64,000 nt of DNA, taken from contig JAHJIJ010000006.1 in the NCBI GenBank assembly GCA_018823325.1, positions 124,001 to 188,000 of the forward strand, in the 5' to 3' direction. The notes below the pieces were generated by a model. The model saw nothing but the letters and a program-made list of their open reading frames with translations. It was not told the origin of the DNA and made no database searches. Shown here one piece after another: positions 35,447 to 43,978 of the stretch. Every line of letters starts with the position of its first letter. Within the stretch, counting starts at the first letter, position 1. The DNA comes from Alphaproteobacteria bacterium (lineage in GTDB: Bacteria > Pseudomonadota > Alphaproteobacteria > Sphingomonadales > Sphingomonadaceae). A program made the position numbers and the translations under genes.

Positions 35447-38128
35447 ATGAAAATCAACAGAGGTAAGGGAACACGCGTTTTCCTGTATTCAGGCTGCGCG
35501 CTCGCTGCGTTCGCCTTTAACGGGGTGGCGGTCGCGCAGGATGGAGCTAGCGCAGCCGACAACGTGGAATCCATTGTGGTCACCGGCAGCCGCGTTCGCG
35601 GTCAGGCGCCGATCGGCTCGACGGTGATCGCGCTGGGCCGTGAACAAATCGAATCTTCCGGTGCGGTCACCGTGGACCGGATGATCAAGGAAATTCCTCA
35701 GGTCTTCGACCTCGGCGTGTCAGAAAACTCGCGTGCCCAGTCAGGTGGGTCGGGCAATATCGTTTATGGCAACACCATCAACCTGCGCGGAATTGGCCCT
35801 TACGCGACCCTGATCCTCGTGGATGGACACCGGGTGGTGAACAATGGTCGGTCCACCGATCCGTCCATTCTTCCGACGCTGGGCGTGGAACGCGTTGAAG
35901 TGATCGCCGACGGCGCATCAGCGATTTACGGGTCCGATGCCGTGGCAGGCGTCGTCAATCTCATCCCGCGCCGGACGCTCGATGGCGCAGAAGTGTATGC
36001 GCGCGGCGGCATTGCGGGTGAGGGCGACTTCCATGAATATTCCGCTGGCGTCGCACTCGGCAAGGTGTGGGACGGCGGCCAGATCATGGTTGCTTACGAG
36101 CATACGAAACGATCCAACCTGAACGGCGACGATCGGAGCTTCTTCCGTTCGGATCAGCGGGCTTCTGGCGGCAGAGACTATCGCGTGACCCAGTGCGCGC
36201 CCGGAACCATCACGGCCGGCGGCGTTACCTATGCAATGCCGGCTCAACTGACCCCCGCAAATGCGGCCGCTCTGGTTCCTGGCACCAGTAACCTCTGCGA
36301 CAGCGCGATCGGTCAGGATCTGTTCCCGGAGCAAACCTATAATTCGGTGAATGCTACGGCGACGCTCAACCTGACTGATTGGGTGGAGTTCTTCGCAGAT
36401 GGTTTCTACTCCAAGCGTGAATTCCAGCGTTTCCCGGCTTATGCCACATCCAACCTGACCGTCCCGCAGACGAACGCGTTTTTCGTTCGCCCGGCCGGGT
36501 TCGCCGGCACCAGCTACACCCTCGGCTACAACTTCCGGAACGACCTGCCTCGCGACGTTTCCACCGGATCTGCCGAAAGCTGGCAGATCACCCCGGGGCT
36601 GCGCTTCAAGCTGCCTTATGATTGGCAGTTTGAGGCGCTGACATCATTTGGCGAAACGCGCGATGCGCAGGCGACCGTCGGCGGCATCAACAACGGCGCC
36701 CTTAACGCGGCGCTGGCCAGCAGTGATCCGGCGACTGCGTTCGACCCATATGGTCTCGGGCGCACCAGTCAGGCGGTGCTGGATGCAATCTCGAACGGGG
36801 TGTTCATAACGCCGACGAACGGCAAGCTCAGGGGCTATGAGGCACGCCTGAACGGTCCGTTATTCGACATCGGCGGCGGCATGGTCAAACTGGCGCTCGG
36901 TTATGAGCGTCAGGAGTTCGATGTGGCGCTCGGTTCCCAGCGCGGCGTTCCGACCACGCCGCTGACCTATCGCTATTTCGATCGGAACGTTGACTCACTC
37001 TATGCCGAGCTATCGGTGCCGGTCTTTGGCGCCTCGAATGCTATCCCCGGCTTCCGGACGCTGGAGCTGAATGCGGCTGTTCGGCACGACAAGTACAGCG
37101 ATGTCGGCAACACGACGAACCCGAAGTTCGGCATCAACTGGTCGCCGGTCGAGGGCATCCGGCTTCGGGGCAGCTACGGCACGTCATTCCGTGCGCCGAC
37201 GATCCCGGAAATCTATGGGAACAGCAACTCGCTCTTTGGGCAAAACTACCAGAATCCCGCTGGTGGGGCGCCCGTTCTGGGCTTCGCGCTATCTGGCGCG
37301 AACCTGAATCTGAAGCCCGAAACGGCCTCGACATGGTCGGTGGGCGCCGATCTCGATCTGCTTGATCGTCTCAGCCTGTCCGTGACTTACTTCAATGTCG
37401 ATTACGAAAACCAGGTCACAGCCTATCTCTCCAACCTGGCAATCCTGCGTCAGGCCGACGAGTTCGCTGGCACCGGCATCATTCTGCAAGGGCAGGAGGC
37501 GCGCGATCGTGTCGCGGCGTTGATCGCTTCCGGCATTGGCGTGGTCGGCACGCAGATTCCGGGCGGTGACATCAACAACGTCAATCTGTTCGTTGACGGG
37601 CGCAGCAACAACCTCGGCGTGTCGATCACCCGCGGCATCGACTTCGTTCTGAACTACTGGATGGACGTGGGGGCTCAGGACCGTCTCTCTTTCAATGCGA
37701 GCGGAACCTACGTCACCGAATACAAGGTTGCGATCACGCCGGCAGCGCCGTTGCTCAACCAGCTGAATCGCATTTTCCAGCCGCTCAAGTTCAAGGCGCG
37801 GGCGAGCGTCACATGGGATCATGGCCCCGTTTCGGCACGTGTGCTGGCAACGCATATCGGCGGTTATACCAACAACGCGATCACCCCGTCTGAGGAGGTG
37901 TCATCCTATACTCCGATCGACCTCTCGATCACGTGGCGCATCGGCGACAGTTCAGATACAGCGATTGCACGTGGGCTGAGCATCACCGGCGAGGTTCGCA
38001 ACCTCTTCGATATTGATCCGCCTTATGTGAACATTGCCCCGAGCGGGAACGGCAGCGGCGGCTATGACGCCACCGCGACAAACCCCATCGGCCGCTTGTT
38101 TGCGCTCAGTGTCCGCAAGACTTTCTAA
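35447..38128 (+). CDS. TonB-dependent outer-membrane receptor
   Basis: The 893-aa receptor has a signal peptide ending NGVAVAQD, a TonB-box-like VESIVVTGSRVRG, a plug domain with NTINLRGIGPYATLILVDGHRV and VERVEVIADGASAIYGSDAVAGVVNLI, then a 22-strand-type barrel ending in RKTF. The plug type is common in receptors for complex organic compounds such as glycans or peptides. GGAGGAAGC precedes the ATG. It lies 59 nt after the hydrolase gene and 20 nt before the CapA gene. Confidence 0.93.
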   Translation: MKINRGKGTRVFLYSGCALAAFAFNGVAVAQDGASAADNVESIVVTGSRVRGQAPIGSTVIALGREQIESSGAVTVDRMIKEIPQVFDLGVSENSRAQSGGSGNIVYGNTINLRGIGPYATLILVDGHRVVNNGRSTDPSILPTLGVERVEVIADGASAIYGSDAVAGVVNLIPRRTLDGAEVYARGGIAGEGDFHEYSAGVALGKVWDGGQIMVAYEHTKRSNLNGDDRSFFRSDQRASGGRDYRVTQCAPGTITAGGVTYAMPAQLTPANAAALVPGTSNLCDSAIGQDLFPEQTYNSVNATATLNLTDWVEFFADGFYSKREFQRFPAYATSNLTVPQTNAFFVRPAGFAGTSYTLGYNFRNDLPRDVSTGSAESWQITPGLRFKLPYDWQFEALTSFGETRDAQATVGGINNGALNAALASSDPATAFDPYGLGRTSQAVLDAISNGVFITPTNGKLRGYEARLNGPLFDIGGGMVKLALGYERQEFDVALGSQRGVPTTPLTYRYFDRNVDSLYAELSVPVFGASNAIPGFRTLELNAAVRHDKYSDVGNTTNPKFGINWSPVEGIRLRGSYGTSFRAPTIPEIYGNSNSLFGQNYQNPAGGAPVLGFALSGANLNLKPETASTWSVGADLDLLDRLSLSVTYFNVDYENQVTAYLSNLAILRQADEFAGTGIILQGQEARDRVAALIASGIGVVGTQIPGGDINNVNLFVDGRSNNLGVSITRGIDFVLNYWMDVGAQDRLSFNASGTYVTEYKVAITPAAPLLNQLNRIFQPLKFKARASVTWDHGPVSARVLATHIGGYTNNAITPSEEVSSYTPIDLSITWRIGDSSDTAIARGLSITGEVRNLFDIDPPYVNIAPSGNGSGGYDATATNPIGRLFALSVRKTF

Positions 38129-38148
38129 GGAAGGCGGACGCTTTCAAA

Positions 38149-39267
38149 ATGAGCCGCGTTCTCATTAATGTTGTGGTGGCTGGCGATCTGGTTCTGGATG
38201 AACCTAACGCCAGCCACTGGCTTTCCGGCATCGCGCCGGCGCTGCAGGCGACCGATCTTGCGATCGGTCATCTGGAGGTGCCGCACACGCATTGCGTCAG
38301 TGAACTGGAGGGTGACGTGCCTGCGCCGGGGGCACCACCCGAGAATATCGCCGCGCTGGCGGATGCTGGTTTTGGCATGGTGAGCATGGCCGGCAATCAT
38401 ATTTCCGACTGTGGTCCACAGGGGGTTGCCGACACGTTGGCGAGCCTCGATGCGGCTGGCGTTGCCCATAGCGGGGCCGGGATGGATCTTGTCGAGGCGA
38501 GACTGCCCGCATTCGCAACCGTGAATGGGCAGCGCGTAGCCTTGCTGAGCTACAATTGTGTGGGCCCGGACAATGGCTGGGCCGCGGCGGATTCTGCCGG
38601 TTGTGCGTTTCTGCCGCTTGGCACGGCAGACGGCAGCCCGGTCACGCCGCGCGCTTCCTTAGGAAAAATTCTCCCGGAAGCGCTCAATATTCTGCAGGAG
38701 GACGTCGCCGAAGCACGCAAGCGCGCAGATGTGGTGCTTGTCGCCATGCACAAAGGGATTGTCCACACCCCCGCCAGGCTGGCGCCCTATGAGCGGCCAC
38801 TGGCCCAGGCTGCCATCGATTTTGGCGCTGACGCTGTGCTGGGGCACCACGCCCATATCGCACGCGGAATTGAGTTTCATCGCGGAAAGCCGATTTTCCA
38901 TGGTCTGGGCAATGGCTGTGTGGTGACGCGCGCGCTCAGTCCGGCGCAGGATCATCCGGCTCGCCGGGACTGGGCGGAGCGGAGGAAGAAGATGTTCGGG
39001 TTCGAGCCTGATCCGGCCTACCATCTTGCACCCTTTCACCCTGAGGCCGTGAATGCCTTTCTTGGGCAGCTCACACTTCTTGAGAATGGTGAGCTGCTGG
39101 CCTCGATCATCCCGGTTTTCGTTGAGGCACCGGGACGTCCCGTACTTGCCGAAGGCCAGCAGGCAGAGCAGGTGCGCCGCTACATCGAACGTATCACCCT
39201 TGACGCGGGTCTCCCGCCCATCTGCATAGACGATGACGGACGCGTCAGGGAGACGGCCTCCACATGA
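38149..39267 (+). CDS. CapA-family metallophosphatase-like protein
   Basis: The 372-aa protein resembles CapA/PgsA proteins of poly-gamma-glutamate systems, which have a calcineurin-like fold. Typical segments are VVVAGDLVLDE, AIGHLEVP, MVSMAGNHISDCGPQGVADTL, VVLVAMHKGIVHTP and GADAVLGHHAHIARGIE. It has no signal peptide or membrane anchor, so it is probably cytoplasmic and not a capsule exporter. Its stop overlaps the DctQ start as ATGA. A role in cleaving a phosphate- or glutamyl-type bond is a guess. Confidence 0.83.
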   Translation: MSRVLINVVVAGDLVLDEPNASHWLSGIAPALQATDLAIGHLEVPHTHCVSELEGDVPAPGAPPENIAALADAGFGMVSMAGNHISDCGPQGVADTLASLDAAGVAHSGAGMDLVEARLPAFATVNGQRVALLSYNCVGPDNGWAAADSAGCAFLPLGTADGSPVTPRASLGKILPEALNILQEDVAEARKRADVVLVAMHKGIVHTPARLAPYERPLAQAAIDFGADAVLGHHAHIARGIEFHRGKPIFHGLGNGCVVTRALSPAQDHPARRDWAERRKKMFGFEPDPAYHLAPFHPEAVNAFLGQLTLLENGELLASIIPVFVEAPGRPVLAEGQQAEQVRRYIERITLDAGLPPICIDDDGRVRETAST

Positions 39268-39710
39268 TTAGAACAACGATGATCGTTATTGGCGGATGCG
39301 CCCTGCTGGCTGCAACCGCAATAGATACGCTTGCCGTGATTGGCCGCCATATCGGATTGCCGGTTCGCGGCTCGATCGAGCTGATGCAGGCGATGGTGCT
39401 GGTTTCGGGGGCGACTTCAATCGTGCTGGCGACGATTGCCGGCAGCCACGCACGCGTGAAGATCATCGTGGATCGCCTGCAAGGGCTCCCGCGCTCTATC
39501 GCAGACCGTGCGTCCAGCCTGATGACGGCGCTGTTTTTCCTGCTCCTGCTTTGCGGCTCGCTGTGGCTCGCTGCCGATCTCTGGGCGAGCCATGAGATGA
39601 GCGAAGTGCTCGGCGTGCCATGGCGCTGGATGCGGCTATTCGCGAACATCTGTCTGCTTGCGGGGCTGCTGATCACGCTGCGGCAGGTGACGGGGAGACG
39701 TTCGCGATGA
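39264..39710 (+). CDS. TRAP transporter small membrane subunit (DctQ)
   Basis: The 148-aa protein has four hydrophobic segments, beginning with MIVIGGCALLAATAIDTLAVIGR, and the family-typical RGSIELMQ after the first. It couples the binding protein to the large permease for sodium- or proton-driven uptake of carboxylates. It overlaps both neighbours by ATGA, so stoichiometric expression with DctM is expected. Confidence 0.88.
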   Translation: MIRTTMIVIGGCALLAATAIDTLAVIGRHIGLPVRGSIELMQAMVLVSGATSIVLATIAGSHARVKIIVDRLQGLPRSIADRASSLMTALFFLLLLCGSLWLAADLWASHEMSEVLGVPWRWMRLFANICLLAGLLITLRQVTGRRSR

Positions 39711-41011
39711 TGGCGACCCCCGAAACCGGCCTTATTGGCATCCTTGTGCTTTTTGCACTGCTGCTGCTGGGCGTACGGATCGGCGTCGCCCTCGGGCTCG
39801 TCGGCATTGGCGGCCTGATCATTGCGATCGGCTTTGAGCCTGCACTCATCAAGGCCGGCGTCGTGACCATCGAGACGCTCACAAAATATGAATTGGGTAC
39901 GCTGCCGCTGTTCCTGTTCATGGCGCAGACTTTCTTTGCAGTGAATGCTAGCCGCGACCTGTTCGAAGCGGCGGCGCGGATGATCGGTCATCGCAAGGGC
40001 GGTCTCGCTTATGCCTCCGTCGCCGGATGTGCGGGCTTCGGCACGATCAATGGTTCAAGCCTGGCCACCGCCGCGACCGTCGGTCTTGTTGCCCTGCCGG
40101 AGATGCGCAAGCGGGGATATTCCGACTCTCTGGCGACCGGCACAGTCGCGGCGGGCGGTACGCTCGGCCAGATGCTGCCGCCATCGGGCGCACTGATCGT
40201 CTACGGCATCATTTCGGAAACCTCGATTGGCACGCTGTTCACCGCTGCCATCATTCCCGGCCTCACGCAGGCACTTTTCTACTTCATTGTCATCTGGATT
40301 TTGGTGCGCCTTCGTCCTGATCTCGCGCCTGCCGGTGAACGGGCACCATGGAGCGAGCGGTTCAAGGCGCTAGCGCGGATATGGGACATCATTGCCATCA
40401 TCCTGCTGGTGATCGGCGGCATCGCGATGGGATGGATCAGCCCGTCCGAGGCGGCGGCCTGTGGCGCAGCGAGCGCCTTGTTGATTGCAGCGATACGACG
40501 GAAGCTCAGCGCCCGCGTCGTTTATGATGCCTGCGCCGAGACGCTCAAGACCAGCGGTCTGATTTTCCTGATTGTCATTGGCGCATTGATCTTCTCGGTA
40601 TTCGTGGGAGTCACAGGACTTGCGGAAGCGACTGGCGAGTTCGTGACGGGTCTTGGCCTCGGGCAGTTTGCGACGTTGCTCATCGTGGCGCTGGTCTTGC
40701 TTGCGCTGGGTTCCGTGCTCGATGGTTTGGGGTTGATGTTGCTGGCGACACCGATCCTGCTGCCGATCGTTGGCGCGACGGGCATGTCGGCCGTCTGGTT
40801 CGGTATCTTCATCACCCGGGCGATGGAGATCGGCATGGTCCATCCGCCGCTCGGTATGAACCTCTATGTCATACAAGGCGTCGCGCGGGACGTTTCGATC
40901 GGGCGGGTGTTCCGGGGTGTCTTGCCGTTCCTCGCCAGCGACTTCGTCCACCTCCTGCTCCTCATTCTGTTTCCTGCGATGGTCTATTGGCTGCCGCAAG
41001 TGGTTGGATAA
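39707..41011 (+). CDS. TRAP transporter large permease subunit (DctM)
   Basis: The 434-aa permease has about 11-12 transmembrane segments and conserved pieces such as LGTLPLFLFMAQTF, GCAGFGTINGSSLATAATVG, GTVAAGGTLGQMLPPSGALIVYG and EIGMVHPPLGMNLYVIQGV. These are typical DctM motifs. Its binding protein gene lies four genes downstream rather than next to it. The ATGA overlap with dctQ fixes the start. Confidence 0.92.
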   Translation: MMATPETGLIGILVLFALLLLGVRIGVALGLVGIGGLIIAIGFEPALIKAGVVTIETLTKYELGTLPLFLFMAQTFFAVNASRDLFEAAARMIGHRKGGLAYASVAGCAGFGTINGSSLATAATVGLVALPEMRKRGYSDSLATGTVAAGGTLGQMLPPSGALIVYGIISETSIGTLFTAAIIPGLTQALFYFIVIWILVRLRPDLAPAGERAPWSERFKALARIWDIIAIILLVIGGIAMGWISPSEAAACGAASALLIAAIRRKLSARVVYDACAETLKTSGLIFLIVIGALIFSVFVGVTGLAEATGEFVTGLGLGQFATLLIVALVLLALGSVLDGLGLMLLATPILLPIVGATGMSAVWFGIFITRAMEIGMVHPPLGMNLYVIQGVARDVSIGRVFRGVLPFLASDFVHLLLLILFPAMVYWLPQVVG

Positions 41012-41015
41012 TTAG

Positions 41016-41894
41016 ATGATTGCCAGCATTGGCCCCAATTTGCCCCATGATGTCTTGGTGGCGACCGGCCGTTTCGCCGGACCGCTCGCTGTCGATACGC
41101 GGCGGTCAACCGAGCGCGCTTCCCAGTGGCTGGAGAGCAAGTTCGCGCCGTGGACCAAGATGGTCGTGGAGGCCTGGGCGGACGGAGACCTCGACCATCT
41201 CGAGGCCGTGGTTTTCAGTCGGGCCGAGGATTCCAGTCAGCGGCTCTATTATTATGTGTGCGAGCTGCAGCGGCGGGGCTTGCTGCGCGGCCCGGAAGCC
41301 GTGATCGTCGATATCGCAAAGATACCGCGGCCCAGCAGCGAGGGCCGCACGACGGAAGCTGTTCGGGCCCTATGCCGTCGGTTCGATGTTGGCGATGACG
41401 CCCTGGAGCAAGCAATCGGGCAGACGAACGAACGCCGCCGCGCCATGCCGCAGGCGCCGGAAGGGCGGCGCTGCCTTGTCGCGGGCACGGCGGCCCCCGA
41501 TGACCGCATTAACCGGATTGTTGAAGGATGCGGATTCGTAACAGTTGCAGAGACGCTGGCTGACGAATGGGGCAATATTGGTCCGCTCGTGACGGAAGGG
41601 ACGGGTGATCCTGCCGCAGCCGTCGGCGCGCAGTTGCATCAGTTTTCGATTGGCCCGCGCAGCTTTGCCGATCCTGCGGAAGAGCTGTTGAGCAGGATGC
41701 GCGCGGTGAATGCGCAGGCGGTCGTGGTCTGGCGGATCGAGGAGGACGAGGCCCAGGCCTGGCATCTCCCGGCTCAGCGCCGCGCACTGGAAGAGAGTGG
41801 CATCCCCTCGCTGGTGATGACACGGCGGGACTGGCTGCTGCGCGATGGTGCGGCGGATGAAATCGCGAGCTTCCTGACCGGGATTGCCTCATGA
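41016..41894 (+). CDS. 2-hydroxyacyl-CoA dehydratase-like subunit lacking cluster cysteines
   Basis: The 292-aa protein aligns by eye with the HgdA/HgdB/BcrB family. DHLEAVVFSRAEDSSQRLYYYVCEL matches the family's region around the usual TCD, and RCLVAGTAAPDDRINRIVEGCGFVTVAETLADEWG matches the second domain. The Cys normally found in TCD is replaced (RAED, residues 69-72), and the late Cys is absent (WRIEEDE, 239-245). It is shorter than usual subunits, which have about 370-430 residues. It may be a structural or substrate-binding partner for the larger subunit encoded at 43975. Family assignment is moderately sure; activity is unknown. Confidence 0.68.
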   Translation: MIASIGPNLPHDVLVATGRFAGPLAVDTRRSTERASQWLESKFAPWTKMVVEAWADGDLDHLEAVVFSRAEDSSQRLYYYVCELQRRGLLRGPEAVIVDIAKIPRPSSEGRTTEAVRALCRRFDVGDDALEQAIGQTNERRRAMPQAPEGRRCLVAGTAAPDDRINRIVEGCGFVTVAETLADEWGNIGPLVTEGTGDPAAAVGAQLHQFSIGPRSFADPAEELLSRMRAVNAQAVVVWRIEEDEAQAWHLPAQRRALEESGIPSLVMTRRDWLLRDGAADEIASFLTGIAS

Positions 41895-43978
41895 AGCCGC
41901 TCGCAGGACACAAGGTCGCCGTGCTGGGCAACATGGCGGAACGGCCGTTGGCACGCTATCTGGCCTCGCTCGGTGCGGAACTCGATGGTGCGGTGGAAAG
42001 CGCCTCGTTCGTCATTGACGATTTGGGGCTCGAAGCCACAGCTCATCTCCCGATCCCGTCCACTGCGGTGCATGTGTCGGTCACGACCTTCGGCTCGGGT
42101 GGGCCGCATTCGCATTGGCGGGGTGGGGAACTGGTCGCTTCCGCCACGGGGGGCGCGTTGCGCGTTACCGGCGAGCCGGACCTTCCGCCGGTCAAGGAGG
42201 CCGGGGAGGCATGCACATTCCATGCGGACATGGTCGCTGCCTGCGGGGCCATGGCCGCGCATTTCGCGCGCGGACGGCATGGCGAAGGCCAGCATGTCGA
42301 CGTCTCCATCCAACAGGTTGCGTTCAGCCGGAACACCAATGGCGTGCTCGTCCGGCAGTTCGATCAGCGCAAGCTGCACCGGGCGGGCGGGGCGCTGGCC
42401 TATGGCAAGGCTACAGTTCGAGCCATCTGGAAGCTGGCGGATGGCTGGTGCTTCCACGCGCTGATGACCGGGCGGCTCGGTGCGCCGGCAAACCAAGCCC
42501 TGTCCGACTGGATGGATGAGGCCGGCATGGACAATCCCCTGCGTGGCATGGACTGGCTGAGTTACAATCGCTCGACCTTGCCTGCGGAAACTCGCGCGAC
42601 GTGGGAAGCCGCCATCGCCGCCTTCTTCGCGAGCCGCACCAAGGCGGACATTGCGACCGAGGGCCTGCGGCGCGGTATCAATGCCTGCGTGGTGAACGAA
42701 CCAGCCGATGTGCTGCGCGACCCGCATCTCGCTGCCCGGCAATTCTTCGATGCGGAGACGGGCCTCCCTGAACGCTTCGTTTCTTTCCGGCAGGGCGCGG
42801 CGGCTTCACCCGCGCCGGCTATCCATGCTGGCGAGCGGCCCGGACCGCTTTCGGGCGTCAAGGTGCTGGATTTCGCCTGGGCGTTGGTCGGATCGATCAC
42901 CACGAAGACATTGGGTGATCTCGGTGCCGACGTCGTCAAGATCGAGAGCCGCACCCGCCCCGATCTTTCCCGCCTCGATGTGCAGGTTTCAGCCTCGCAG
43001 CCCGGCAACCTTGATGACAAGCCGTGGTTCGCGCACCTCAATTCCTCGAAGCGCAGCCTCACGCTCAATCTCAAGGAGCCGGTCTCGCGGCAAATTCTCG
43101 ATCCGTTGATCGAGTGGGCGGATGTTGTGGTAGAGAATTTCTCGCCCGGCACCATGGCCAAGCTGGGGCTGGATTATGACAGCCTGTCGGCCCGCAATCC
43201 CGGCATCGTGATGGTCTCCGGCAGTGTCTACGGCCAGACTGGTCCGTTGGCTCAGCAATGGGGCGTGGACGGGACAGGCGGGGCGCTTTCCGGTCGTACC
43301 TACCTTACCGGCTATCCGGATCGCGATCCGGTCATTCCGGGCGCTGTTCCTTATGGCGACGTCATCGTGCCTTTCGTGATGGCGGCAAGCGTCAGCGCGG
43401 CACTCGAACACCGCCGGCAGACTGGCATCGGTTGCCATATTGACGCAGCCATGTACGAGATTTGCGTGCAGCAGATGCGGGGCTATCTCGCTGCTGCCCG
43501 GCGGGGCGAACGCCCGCAGCGGAGCGGCAACGCCGATCCCGGCGTTCTTTTTCAGGATGTCTTTCCGGCGGCTGGCGAAGACCGCTGGGTTGCCATCAGC
43601 CTGTTCGATGAAGAAGATCGTGCGAAGCTCGCCGCAATAGCTGGTGATAACGTGGCGGACTGGACGGCGACACGCGACGAGCGTGCTATTGTCGAGCAAC
43701 TGCAGGCCGCGGGGATTGCCGCTGGTGTTGTGCAGGACGCGCAGGATCTTGTGGACAAGGATCCACAGCTGGCCAGCCGCGGCGCGCTCGTGCAGCTCGA
43801 TCATCCTCTGCTTGGACCTTTCGGTCATATCGCAACGCCGCTTCGCCTGTCGCGGGATGCTTTCGTGCCCTATCGCGCGCCGCGCATGGGCGAGCATTGC
43901 CACGAGGTTGCCCGCACGATTTGCGGCCTCGGCCCCGATGATCTGGCGAGGCTGGAGAGCCTGGGAGTCTTCAATTGA
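41891..43978 (+). CDS. Tandem-domain CaiB/BaiF-type CoA-transferase
   Basis: The 695-aa protein contains two class III CoA-transferase domains. Domain 1 spans about residues 1-315 and starts with an unusual N-terminus; domain 2 spans 318-695 and starts GPLSGVKVLDFAWALVG. Both keep the Asp expected to carry the acyl group: Asp137 in GEGQHVDVSIQQ and Asp518 in GIGCHIDAAMYE. The single polypeptide may mimic the interlocked dimer of the family. It would move CoA onto a carboxylic acid. ATGA overlap upstream and TTGA overlap downstream place it between the two dehydratase-like genes. Confidence 0.88.
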   Translation: MKPLAGHKVAVLGNMAERPLARYLASLGAELDGAVESASFVIDDLGLEATAHLPIPSTAVHVSVTTFGSGGPHSHWRGGELVASATGGALRVTGEPDLPPVKEAGEACTFHADMVAACGAMAAHFARGRHGEGQHVDVSIQQVAFSRNTNGVLVRQFDQRKLHRAGGALAYGKATVRAIWKLADGWCFHALMTGRLGAPANQALSDWMDEAGMDNPLRGMDWLSYNRSTLPAETRATWEAAIAAFFASRTKADIATEGLRRGINACVVNEPADVLRDPHLAARQFFDAETGLPERFVSFRQGAAASPAPAIHAGERPGPLSGVKVLDFAWALVGSITTKTLGDLGADVVKIESRTRPDLSRLDVQVSASQPGNLDDKPWFAHLNSSKRSLTLNLKEPVSRQILDPLIEWADVVVENFSPGTMAKLGLDYDSLSARNPGIVMVSGSVYGQTGPLAQQWGVDGTGGALSGRTYLTGYPDRDPVIPGAVPYGDVIVPFVMAASVSAALEHRRQTGIGCHIDAAMYEICVQQMRGYLAAARRGERPQRSGNADPGVLFQDVFPAAGEDRWVAISLFDEEDRAKLAAIAGDNVADWTATRDERAIVEQLQAAGIAAGVVQDAQDLVDKDPQLASRGALVQLDHPLLGPFGHIATPLRLSRDAFVPYRAPRMGEHCHEVARTICGLGPDDLARLESLGVFN

